Positions 1 through 5,101 of a stretch of DNA of 5,101 bases are shown one piece after another. The notes beneath the pieces are model-generated. The model ran no database searches, was not told the origin of the DNA, and was given only the letters and a program-made list of their open reading frames with translations. The translations under genes were made by a program, and so were the position numbers. This stretch comes from CAYMEK01 sp964389305. GTDB lineage: Bacteria > Spirochaetota > Spirochaetia > SZUA-6 > DRHE01. The stretch lies in the NCBI GenBank assembly GCA_964389305.1, contig CAYMEK010000114.1:1-5101 (forward strand). The letters are read 5' to 3'. Every line of letters starts with the position of its first letter. Positions within the stretch are counted from its first letter, which is position 1.

Positions 1-1437
1 GGAGACCTGGTCCACCGAGCCCTGCATCTGCTCCATGTTGCTGGAGGACTCCTCCGCACTGGTCGCCTGGTTCTGGGCGTGATCGGCCACCTGTTCCACG
101 CTGGCATTCAGCTCCTCCACGCTGGCCGAGGTCTCCTCCAGGGTGGAGGCCTGGTTCTGCGCGCCCGAGGCTAGCTTTTGGGCGCTCGATGAAACCTCGT
201 TGCTGCTCATGCCAAGTTGAATCGCTCCTTCCCGTATTTGCAGCACTATGGACTCAAGATTCACGGACATCTCATTGAGAGCCCTTTCCAGCTCACCCAA
301 TTCGTCGCTGCGACCGCTGGCCTCCAGCCTCATGCTCAGATCGCCCTTCGCAATACGCTTGGCAAGCTCCACACCCTTTACCAGGGGAGCCGATATCGAC
401 CGGGAAATTATGAACATCGCGAACACCATAATCAACACGGCGGCGACGGCGATGACAGCCAGCAGGACGGTCAGGTTGCGAGCCTCCACTGCCAGCTCCG
501 AGGCCGGGATGTTGGCCACGACCATCCAGTCGATGCCGGAGGCGCCTATTTCGATGGGCACACCAATGGAAACAACCGAGCCGGCGGCGTCCTGACCGCG
601 GCGTTGCATGATAAACTCTTCATTCTTCAGGACGTGGTTGACATACTCCTGGTTGTCCACCGTTTCCCGTACCGCCATACCCACGAGCGATTTGTCCGAG
701 CTGGCAGCCACTGTTCCATCAGACGAATACAGGTGTACGAAGGCTCCTTCGTAATGGCCGATCTCCACTTCCTGTGCCAGTTGATTGACTCTGGTCAGCT
801 CCAGGTCGATACCGCTGATACCCTGGAACTCGCCCTGGTCATCCAGGATGGGCACGACCAGAGAAGTGGAGGCCACCTCTTTTGCATTAACCTTGGATAG
901 ATACGGATCTATGACACATTCTCTGTTCCGAATCTTGGGAAGCTGGTAGTAATCCCCTATTCCCGCAATATCGTAGTTCTGTAAAGGCTCCAGAACTCCT
1001 TTACCGTCCGCATCTCTGCTCCAATAGGGGACGAACCTTCCGGTCTGATCGTGCCCCGTATCGTTCACAAAGTTGACGTCCTTTCCGTCATAGGCATTCG
1101 GCTCGAAGGCCACAAACACCCCGAGGAAATGAGTCTTCTCCTCGATGAAGTGCTGCAAGATCATGTTCGCTTTACGGCGGGAAAGCTGCAGCCCCCCGAC
1201 ATTGACCGCCGATCCGAAGAACGTGGCCAGCGCTCGGGCTTCATTCAGCGCCGACTCCAGCTCCGCCTTAACCAGTCCGGCATAGGCATGGGCGGCCTCA
1301 TAAGCCACTTCATTCGCATCCCGCGATGTGATATTGCTGACCCGACCGATTGTAATCACCGACATCGCCACGATCACACCCACGCTCAGTAAAGAGGTGA
1401 GCAGGATCAATCTTGTTCCTATTCTCATATTTCTCAT
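1..1437 (-). CDS. Methyl-accepting chemotaxis protein with dCache sensor domain (C-terminus beyond window)
   Basis: This is the first 479 residues of a transmembrane chemoreceptor; the reading frame is still open at base 1. Residues 8-30 are a hydrophobic segment (TM1) and 322-345 a second one (TM2). The roughly 290 residues between them form a periplasmic double-Cache domain, with landmarks YWSR at 138-141, GDYY at 161-164, DPY at 177-179 and GISGID at 206-211. A HAMP domain follows at about 346-398. The cytoplasmic coiled coil starts near 400, and the Gln/Glu-rich heptads at 422-475 (QNQASTLEETSASVEEL) are typical of the first methylation helix. The CheA/CheW-binding hairpin is outside the window. 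The ATG at 1437 is chosen because GGAGGA lies 5 bases upstream; Met4 would be spaced too far. It is the last visible gene of the operon, 24 bases after the Cache-protein gene. The receptor class is near certain, but the ligand is unknown. Confidence 0.96.
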   Translation of the reverse strand, partial: MRNMRIGTRLILLTSLLSVGVIVAMSVITIGRVSNITSRDANEVAYEAAHAYAGLVKAELESALNEARALATFFGSAVNVGGLQLSRRKANMILQHFIEEKTHFLGVFVAFEPNAYDGKDVNFVNDTGHDQTGRFVPYWSRDADGKGVLEPLQNYDIAGIGDYYQLPKIRNRECVIDPYLSKVNAKEVASTSLVVPILDDQGEFQGISGIDLELTRVNQLAQEVEIGHYEGAFVHLYSSDGTVAASSDKSLVGMAVRETVDNQEYVNHVLKNEEFIMQRRGQDAAGSVVSIGVPIEIGASGIDWMVVANIPASELAVEARNLTVLLAVIAVAAVLIMVFAMFIISRSISAPLVKGVELAKRIAKGDLSMRLEASGRSDELGELERALNEMSVNLESIVLQIREGAIQLGMSSNEVSSSAQKLASGAQNQASTLEETSASVEELNASVEQVADHAQNQATSAEESSSNMEQMQGSVDQVS

Positions 1438-1461
1438 GTCTGTCCTCCGTGTGTTGTCTTA

Positions 1462-2091
1462 CTAACGCCGCTCCCAGCGGTCCAGGCTGATACCAAAGGT
1501 TATCGCTCCGATTGCCCGGCCGCCGTCCATCACCGGAACCGATATCTGTATCTGTATTTCCCCGGTACTTTCATCATACTCCACGTCCCCGTAGTGAATG
1601 GCGCCTGCGCCGTTCATGTAAGATTCGGTAAACTTGTCCTCATCACCCTGCCAATAATCGGAGGTCTTGTTGGTAAGGGCAACCAATGCCCCCTGATTAT
1701 CCATGACAAAGGCTTCGAGAACGAATTTGTTGTGGACCTGAAAATTCTCGAGTGTCAGGGCACAGCGATTGCGCATCAGGTCGAACATGAACGGCTCGAC
1801 ATCTTCACTCGCCTTCCACCACTCATCGATCTCCTTAATTCTCTTCAAGCTCCCCTTTTTCGCATTCTGAGCTCGAACAGCCTGCACGATGACCTGGTCG
1901 CGTCCTATCTGCCTCAGCTCCGATTCGGCAAATTGCAGCAACGACTTTGGCAGCTCGCTTGTCCCGGCCGATACGGCAGACGGTACGATTAAAATCCCAG
2001 CCACGGCGGCAATAACACATACAATCCTGCTCAATCCACTACTACGACGCCGTGAATCGTTTTTTACTTGCTTTCTCGTTCTTTCAAGCAT
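1462..2091 (-). CDS. Exported stand-alone single Cache (PDC) sensor protein
   Basis: This is a 209-residue protein made of an export signal and one Cache/PDC-like domain, with no cytoplasmic output domain. The N-terminus is strongly basic for about 22 residues, followed by a hydrophobic core at 23-40 and a plausible signal-peptidase site after VSA (residue 42). The mature part starts with a helical region (43-120) and then a PAS-like sheet. Its key stretch, FVMDNQGALVALTNKTSDYWQGD (128-150), with GAGAIHYGDV, a run of beta strands ending in ISVPV, and GAITFGISLD, matches single-Cache sensors usually fused to histidine kinases or chemoreceptors. Here the domain stands alone between cheW and the receptor gene, with AGGAGG 8 bases before its ATG, so it is probably made with them. 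It may bind a ligand in the periplasm and act on the neighbouring receptor; that role is inference. If the signal is not cleaved, it would be a membrane-anchored sensor. Confidence 0.9.
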   Translation of the reverse strand: MLERTRKQVKNDSRRRSSGLSRIVCVIAAVAGILIVPSAVSAGTSELPKSLLQFAESELRQIGRDQVIVQAVRAQNAKKGSLKRIKEIDEWWKASEDVEPFMFDLMRNRCALTLENFQVHNKFVLEAFVMDNQGALVALTNKTSDYWQGDEDKFTESYMNGAGAIHYGDVEYDESTGEIQIQISVPVMDGGRAIGAITFGISLDRWERR

Positions 2092-2123
2092 TTCTCTTCC
2101 CTCCTGTGCTTGTATTGCTTTTG

Positions 2124-2684
2124 CTAAATTCCGCTGCCGAGCGGAACTTCCTGTTCAACGGCTGCACCTTTCGGTTCCGCCGGTTTTTTCAACGAATGAT
2201 CCAGCTTCTCCAGCTCGACCTTCTCCTCGCGGGTGAGGATCCGGTCGATGTCCAACAGAATCACCAGCCTCTCCTCCAGCTTCCCCACCCCCTTGATGTA
2301 CTCGGTGGACAGCCCGCCGGCAATCGGCGGCGGCGGGTCGATCTGATCCGCCGGAATCCGCACCACCTGGCTGGCCGCATCCACCACCATGCCCACCAGG
2401 CGGCCCTCTACGTCCACCACGATCACCCGCGTCATGGACGTGTACTCGCGGTGCTCTAACCCGAACTTGTCCCGCAGGTCGACGATGGGAATCACGTCTC
2501 CCCTCAGATTGATGATCCCCTTGACGAAGGGCGGCGTGTTCGGAAGCCGGGTGATCTCCCGGATGCGGATGACCTCTTTCACCCGCAGGATATCCAGCCC
2601 GTACTCCTCTTCGCCGACCTCGAAGCTGATGAGCTGGTTCAGGTCGCCCTCCAGCTCAAGCTGTCGGCTTCTTAGCTCTGCCAC
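2124..2684 (-). CDS. cheW: CheW chemotaxis adaptor protein
   Basis: CheW links chemoreceptors to the CheA kinase in cytoplasmic signalling arrays. The 186-residue product carries the whole CheW fold: LISFEVGEEEYGLDILRVKEV (18-38), the family signature GIINLRGDVIPIVDLR (56-71, with the conserved Arg61 of NLRG), a second subdomain RVIVVDVEGRLVGMVVDA (86-103) and the closing GVGKLEERLVILLDIDRIL (132-150). The start is the GTG at 2684, because a perfect GGAGGTGA lies 5 bases upstream. An upstream ATG at 2735 would add 17 basic residues with no CheW homology and deepen the overlap with the preceding gene. With the GTG start, 29 bases overlap the response-regulator gene, which suggests translational coupling. 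The protein is slightly longer than the roughly 167-residue E. coli protein because of a polar C-terminal tail (about 152-186). Confidence 0.97.
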   Translation of the reverse strand: MAELRSRQLELEGDLNQLISFEVGEEEYGLDILRVKEVIRIREITRLPNTPPFVKGIINLRGDVIPIVDLRDKFGLEHREYTSMTRVIVVDVEGRLVGMVVDAASQVVRIPADQIDPPPPIAGGLSTEYIKGVGKLEERLVILLDIDRILTREEKVELEKLDHSLKKPAEPKGAAVEQEVPLGSGI

Positions 2685-3129
2685 TGTTCTCACCTCCCGG
2701 CTTCTCGTTATGATCTTCTTGCATCGACGATGCACTCTTGCGGTTGTAGATCTCCACTACTTCCGATAACCGCTCTTCGAACCGGGCCAGGGTAAAGGGC
2801 TTGGCGATAACGTCGTACACCCCGTTGCGGGCGGCCAGATCGGCAAGGTCAAGATCATCGTTTCCGGTGATGATCAGGTACATAGCTCCGGAGGCGAACT
2901 CCAACCCGTCCTTCAAGACGTTGGTGCCGGCTCCGTCCGGAAGCGTGAAATCCAGAATGAGGATGCCGTAATCCTCTTTCCGCAGTAAAAACCGTGCCTC
3001 CTCGATCGAGCCGGCCAGGTCGCAGGCATATCCGCGCCTGCGAATGACCAGGGACAATAGACGGCATACTGCCCGGTTGTCTTCAACAATCAGTACTCTC
3101 GGTCCTCCGCCTGTTTTCACCACATCCAT
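2656..3129 (-). CDS. Single-domain response regulator (receiver only)
   Basis: This is a 157-residue protein consisting of one receiver domain and a short polar tail, with no DNA-binding or enzymatic output. The receiver residues are present: acidic pair Glu16-Asp17 (VLIVEDN), phospho-acceptor Asp60 (GILILDFTLPDG), Thr88 (LIITG) and Lys110-Pro111 (IAKPF). The position three residues before the lysine, usually Tyr or Phe (the CheY switch residue), is Val107. Residues 129-157 are hydrophilic and probably disordered; their DNA carries the cheW ribosome binding site. The ATG at 3129 is the furthest possible start in frame, since a TGA codon sits directly before it. Its Shine-Dalgarno is weak, unlike those of the three genes after it. 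It is the first gene of the chemosensory operon, about 55 bases from the predicted sigma-54 start site. It could act as a CheY-like output or as a phosphate sink; it cannot be assigned to cheY from sequence alone. Confidence 0.94.
   Translation of the reverse strand: MDVVKTGGGPRVLIVEDNRAVCRLLSLVIRRRGYACDLAGSIEEARFLLRKEDYGILILDFTLPDGAGTNVLKDGLEFASGAMYLIITGNDDLDLADLAARNGVYDVIAKPFTLARFEERLSEVVEIYNRKSASSMQEDHNEKPGGENSGRAKKPTA
2685..2698 (-). promoter_or_regulatory. Ribosome binding site that fixes the cheW GTG start
   Basis: The minus strand reads GGGAGGTGA-GAACA-GTG. GGAGGTGA (2697-2690) is an eight-base match to the 16S anti-Shine-Dalgarno sequence, 5 bases before the GTG at 2684. The site lies inside the 3' end of the response-regulator gene, so ribosomes finishing that gene (stop at 2658-2656) pass over it. 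The upstream ATG at 2735 has no comparable site. Confidence 0.85.
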
Positions 3130-3192
3130 TCAGCTAACTCGATAACCGATCTCCGACCTGTTCATTTCTCTCTACCCAGGTCAGTCAACACG

Positions 3193-3212
3193 AAAGCAAT
3201 CATCGCGCCAAA
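3193..3212 (-). promoter_or_regulatory. Sigma-54 (RpoN) -24/-12 promoter for the chemosensory operon
   Basis: On the minus strand, TTGGCGCG-ATGA-TTGCTTT matches the sigma-54 consensus TTGGCACG-N4-TTGCTTT with a single change (A to G in the -24 element). The GG (3209-3208) and GC (3197-3196) are separated by exactly 10 bases, as required. Transcription should start near 3184 and give a leader of about 55 bases before the response-regulator ATG at 3129. The divergent neighbour encodes an activator with the sigma-54-contacting GAFTGA loop, which supports the call independently. Confidence 0.85.
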
Positions 3213-3249
3213 CCACCACAGAATTCTAAAAAAAATAATCTCACCCTCG

Positions 3250-3279
3250 TTGTTATGATTTAATTACTTGCGATATAAT
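3250..3279 (+). promoter_or_regulatory. Probable sigma-70-type promoter for the NtrC-family activator
   Basis: TTGTTA (3250-3255, four of six matches to TTGACA) is followed after 18 bases by a perfect TATAAT (3274-3279). Transcription would start near 3286, giving a leader of about 190 bases before the ATG at 3476. A competing candidate is TTGACA (3357-3362) with TACAAG (3380-3385) at 17-base spacing, which has a perfect -35, a four-of-six -10 and a much shorter leader. One or both could be used. Confidence 0.5.
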
Positions 3280-3357
3280 GAACAAACTTACTGCTGCTGT
3301 CTGGTTACTGGAACATGCATTTACTCGTGATCCGTGGTGCAACCAACGCCGCTGCCT

Positions 3358-3401
3358 TGACAAAATGTCACAAAAATATTACAAGTCATAAACTGGTGAC
3401 A
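3358..3401. promoter_or_regulatory. Candidate activator binding site: clustered TGACA/TGTCA half-sites
   Basis: A perfect inverted repeat, TGACA-AAA-TGTCA, spans 3358-3370. A further GTGACA at 3396-3401 pairs in inverted orientation with TGTCAC at 3366-3371. The site is centred about 180 bases upstream of the predicted sigma-54 start, within the usual range for enhancer-type sites bound by NtrC-family dimers. It also overlaps the alternative TTGACA -35 of the activator gene, so binding could affect that gene too. The repeat is visible in the sequence; its role and its binding protein are inferred. Confidence 0.45.
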
Positions 3402-3475
3402 GATCGGCAATCCATCGAGATGCCGTCCGGATACAATCTGCGGGTACGACTGCGGACAGTCAGAGAGGAGGGTAC

Positions 3476-4903
3476 ATGTCCAAGACTCACCCCGCTGTGA
3501 AGCAAGCTCCTCGGGCCGGTTACTCACTCGACCAGCCGTTCAAGATCCTGGTGGTGGATGATGAAAAGCCGATCTTGAAGTTGTTGCGCGGCTTCCTGCA
3601 GAGTCAGGGTTACCAGGTCGAGACGGCGGAGGGCGGAATCAAGGCAATCGAGATGGTACGCGACAAAACCTTCGACCTGGTCCTGCTCGACTTGAGAATG
3701 CCGGACCTGGATGGTCTGGAAACGCTGAGAGAGATGAAGCGGATCGACGATAATCCTTCGGTCTTGATCATGACCGCACACGGCACCATAGAAACCGCCG
3801 TGGAAGCCATGAAAATCGGGGCGGATGATTTTCTGCTGAAACCCCTGCACCTCCAGGCGTTGGGCATCTTGATCGAACGGACGATGGAATACAGAAAACT
3901 CAAGGCGGAGTGCCAGTTTCTCCGGGAGCAAGTACAGGCCGCGGACGAAGGCGCTAACCTCGTCACCAACAACAAGAAAATGCAGCAGATCCTGGCGCTC
4001 ATATCAAAGATTGCTCCGCTTCCAAGCACCGTTCTCATTCAAGGGGAGAGCGGTACCGGGAAAGAGCTCATCGCCCGATCGATCCACCGACTCAGCCAGC
4101 GCCAGGATAAACGATTTGTTGCGATCAACTGCGGGGTTATCCCCGTTCATTTGCTGGAAAGCGAGCTGTTCGGATACGAGCGGGGAGCCTTTACGGGAGC
4201 GGAGTCGCGGAAACAGGGGTATTTCGAAGCAGCCAATGGAGGAACTATCTTCCTAGATGAAATCAGCGAGATGAATGTGGATATTCAGGTCAAGCTGCTG
4301 CGGGTGATACAGGAAAGAACCTTTCATCGAATCGGGGGTAGGGACGAGATCAAGTCCAATGTGCGCATCATCACCTCCACGAACAGGAACCTCGAGGAGG
4401 AGGTGGCTGAAAAACGTTTCAGAAAAGACCTCTACTATCGGATCAACGTCATAAAAATCACGGTACCGCCTCTGCGGGAACGGCCGGAGGATATTTCCCT
4501 GCTGAGCTATTACTTCTTGAAGAAATACGCCAACGAGTTCGCCAAGCCTGTTACCTGCATAGCCCCAGCTGTAATGGATAGATTTCTACGCTACCGATGG
4601 GAGGGAAACGTAAGGGAACTGGAAAATACGATTGAGCGGGCGGTGGCTGTGACCAATAGCAGCGAGATTTCCGTTCGGGATCTGCCGCCCAACTTTTCTG
4701 AACCGAATCTTCCACTGCCCGGTGAGCCCGAGCTAAAACCTTTTCAGCTTGCCAAGCAGGAGTTTGAAATCGAATACCTGAAGCATATATTGAATAGAGC
4801 TCTTGGCAACATGGCCCTCGCTTCCCGCCTCAGCGATATTCCGCGACAAAACCTGTATAACAAGCTTAAGAAGTACGGGATAGAGCGGGAGAGCTTCCGC
4901 TAA
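3476..4903 (+). CDS. NtrC-family sigma-54-dependent response regulator
   Basis: This is a 475-residue phosphorylation-controlled activator of sigma-54 RNA polymerase, complete in the window. The receiver covers about 22-135: acidic pair Asp28-Asp29, phospho-acceptor Asp72 (LLDLRMPD), Thr100, Phe119 and Lys122-Pro123. A short coiled linker (136-156) leads to the AAA+ domain (about 162-395), with Walker A GESGTGKE at 190-197, the sigma-54-contacting GAFTGA at 237-242, Walker B GGTIFLDE at 255-262, sensor I around STN (301-303), the arginine-finger region FRKDLYYR (315-322) and sensor II GNVRELEN (377-384). A Fis-type helix-turn-helix closes the protein (about 433-470, GNMALASRLSDIPRQNLYNKL). 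The ATG follows AGGAGG by 4 bases. All motifs needed for ATP-driven promoter opening are intact. It is divergent from the chemosensory operon and likely activates its sigma-54 promoter. No partner kinase is visible. Confidence 0.97.
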   Translation: MSKTHPAVKQAPRAGYSLDQPFKILVVDDEKPILKLLRGFLQSQGYQVETAEGGIKAIEMVRDKTFDLVLLDLRMPDLDGLETLREMKRIDDNPSVLIMTAHGTIETAVEAMKIGADDFLLKPLHLQALGILIERTMEYRKLKAECQFLREQVQAADEGANLVTNNKKMQQILALISKIAPLPSTVLIQGESGTGKELIARSIHRLSQRQDKRFVAINCGVIPVHLLESELFGYERGAFTGAESRKQGYFEAANGGTIFLDEISEMNVDIQVKLLRVIQERTFHRIGGRDEIKSNVRIITSTNRNLEEEVAEKRFRKDLYYRINVIKITVPPLRERPEDISLLSYYFLKKYANEFAKPVTCIAPAVMDRFLRYRWEGNVRELENTIERAVAVTNSSEISVRDLPPNFSEPNLPLPGEPELKPFQLAKQEFEIEYLKHILNRALGNMALASRLSDIPRQNLYNKLKKYGIERESFR

Positions 4904-4935
4904 ACGTACGGGAACATTCTCGCCGGATCGACGAG

Positions 4936-4976
4936 AAAAAAAAGAGAAGAGGGGAAGCACGACGTACTCCCCCTCT
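4936..4976 (-). terminator. Intrinsic terminator for the convergent minus-strand gene
   Basis: On the minus strand, AGAGGGGGA (4976-4968) pairs with TCCCCTCT (4955-4948), with one bulged G, around a loop of about 12 bases. It is followed by TCTC and then eight T residues (4943-4936). The T-run exists only in this direction, so it serves the gene ending at 5004, not the activator gene. It lies 28 bases after that stop codon. Confidence 0.75.
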
Positions 4977-5003
4977 CCAGGAACAAGAAATGCCGGCAGA
5001 CGC

Positions 5004-5101
5004 CTAGGCAGCGTCCCCGTTCATTCGCTTCTTCAGCGCCACGGCCGTCACGTCCTCACTTCCGGAAGCTTCCTCGGCGGGAGTAAACAGCCGCCCCGCC
5101 G
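5004..5101 (-). CDS. C-terminal end of an unidentified minus-strand protein (partial)
   Basis: The last 31 codons of a gene that enters from the right edge are visible; it ends in TAG at 5006-5004. The visible residues include RLFTPAEEASGSED and ALKKRMNGDAA, a polar, charged tail with no recognisable domain. The other two minus-strand frames stop within the first 60 bases (a TGA in each), and an intrinsic terminator follows 28 bases after the stop, which supports this being a real gene end. It converges on the activator gene and is separated from it by 100 bases. The product cannot be named from this fragment. Confidence 0.6.
   Translation of the reverse strand, partial: AGRLFTPAEEASGSEDVTAVALKKRMNGDAA

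Larger units (their letters stand above)
3130..3475. other. Divergent intergenic control region
   Basis: These 346 bases separate the minus-strand chemosensory operon from the plus-strand activator gene and contain no convincing gene. From left to right they hold the leader of the operon, the sigma-54 promoter (3193-3212), an A8 tract (3228-3235) in an AT-rich stretch reaching to about 3290, a plus-strand sigma-70-like promoter (3250-3279), a cluster of TGACA/TGTCA half-sites (3358-3401) and the activator's leader. The leader has one weak hairpin (CGGCA 3405-3409 with TGCCG 3421-3425). The layout matches a sigma-54 promoter with a remote activator site. Confidence 0.8.

Noticed and set aside
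217..900. Long plus-strand open frame of 227 codons
   Set aside because: It lies antisense to the dCache and HAMP coding region of the receptor, has a His/Gln-rich unstructured translation with no family features, and has no ribosome binding site. It is a by-product of the receptor's codon use.
2011..2031. Cys25 in the Cache-protein signal region as a lipoprotein lipobox
   Set aside because: The preceding residues (SRIV) do not fit a lipobox and the cysteine is at the beginning of the hydrophobic core, not at its end.
2052..2769. Plus-strand open frames opposite cheW and the Cache-protein start (2052-2459, 2389-2769)
   Set aside because: Low-complexity Ser/Arg- or His-rich translations, antisense to strongly recognised genes.
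3335..3350. Plus-strand TGG-TGCAACCAAC-GCC with GG and GC 10 bases apart
   Set aside because: Only the spacing fits sigma-54; the base after GG is T rather than C and the two bases before GC are AC rather than TT. This is much poorer than the minus-strand site at 3193-3212.
3315..3500. Small plus-strand frame of 61 codons in the intergenic region
   Set aside because: No Shine-Dalgarno before its ATG, it overlaps the activator start in another frame, and its translation is unremarkable. A regulatory leader peptide cannot be excluded, but nothing supports it.
4917..4937. TTCTCG / CGAGAA hairpin after the activator stop codon
   Set aside because: On the plus strand it is followed by A residues rather than T, so it is not an intrinsic terminator for the activator gene.
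1..5101. CRISPR arrays, tRNA or rRNA genes, insertion sequences
   Set aside because: No regularly spaced direct repeats, cloverleaf-like sequences, rRNA segments, transposase motifs or terminal inverted repeats were seen on either strand.

Overview
The window looks like part of a Gram-negative bacterial chromosome. The evidence is a secreted Cache protein with an export signal, an NtrC-type activator with an intact sigma-54 contact motif, and a matching -24/-12 promoter. The style of the proteins and the moderately high GC suggest a deltaproteobacterium (Desulfobacterota and relatives). That assignment is inference from general resemblance, and no genus can be named.

The left three fifths is a tight minus-strand operon, transcribed right to left. 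It runs: a single-domain response regulator (3129-2656); CheW (2684-2124), which overlaps the regulator by 29 bases; a small exported single-Cache protein (2091-1462); and a methyl-accepting chemotaxis protein with a dCache sensor (1437 to beyond base 1). Gaps between the genes are -29, 32 and 24 bases. The last three genes have strong Shine-Dalgarno sequences. The set supplies a receptor, an adaptor, a soluble extracytoplasmic sensor and a receiver. No CheA, CheR, CheB or CheY-CheA pair is visible, so these look like accessory parts that join a chemosensory array encoded elsewhere, or a set whose kinase lies left of the window.

Bases 3130-3475 are a divergent control region. Facing the chemosensory operon is a near-consensus sigma-54 promoter (TTGGCGCG-N4-TTGCTTT, 3212-3193, GG and GC separated by exactly 10 bases). 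Further upstream are an A8 tract, a plus-strand sigma-70-type promoter with a perfect TATAAT box, and a cluster of TGACA/TGTCA half-sites that could be the activator's binding site.

The right half (3476-4903, plus strand) encodes a full-length NtrC-family activator with receiver, AAA+ and Fis-type HTH domains, including GAFTGA. The simplest model is that this phosphorylation-controlled activator binds between the two transcription units, loops to the sigma-54 promoter and switches on the chemosensory operon, while the same sites may affect its own transcription. No sensor kinase for it is in the window.

The last 200 bases contain the tail of a convergent minus-strand gene (ends at 5004) and an intrinsic terminator for it (4976-4936).
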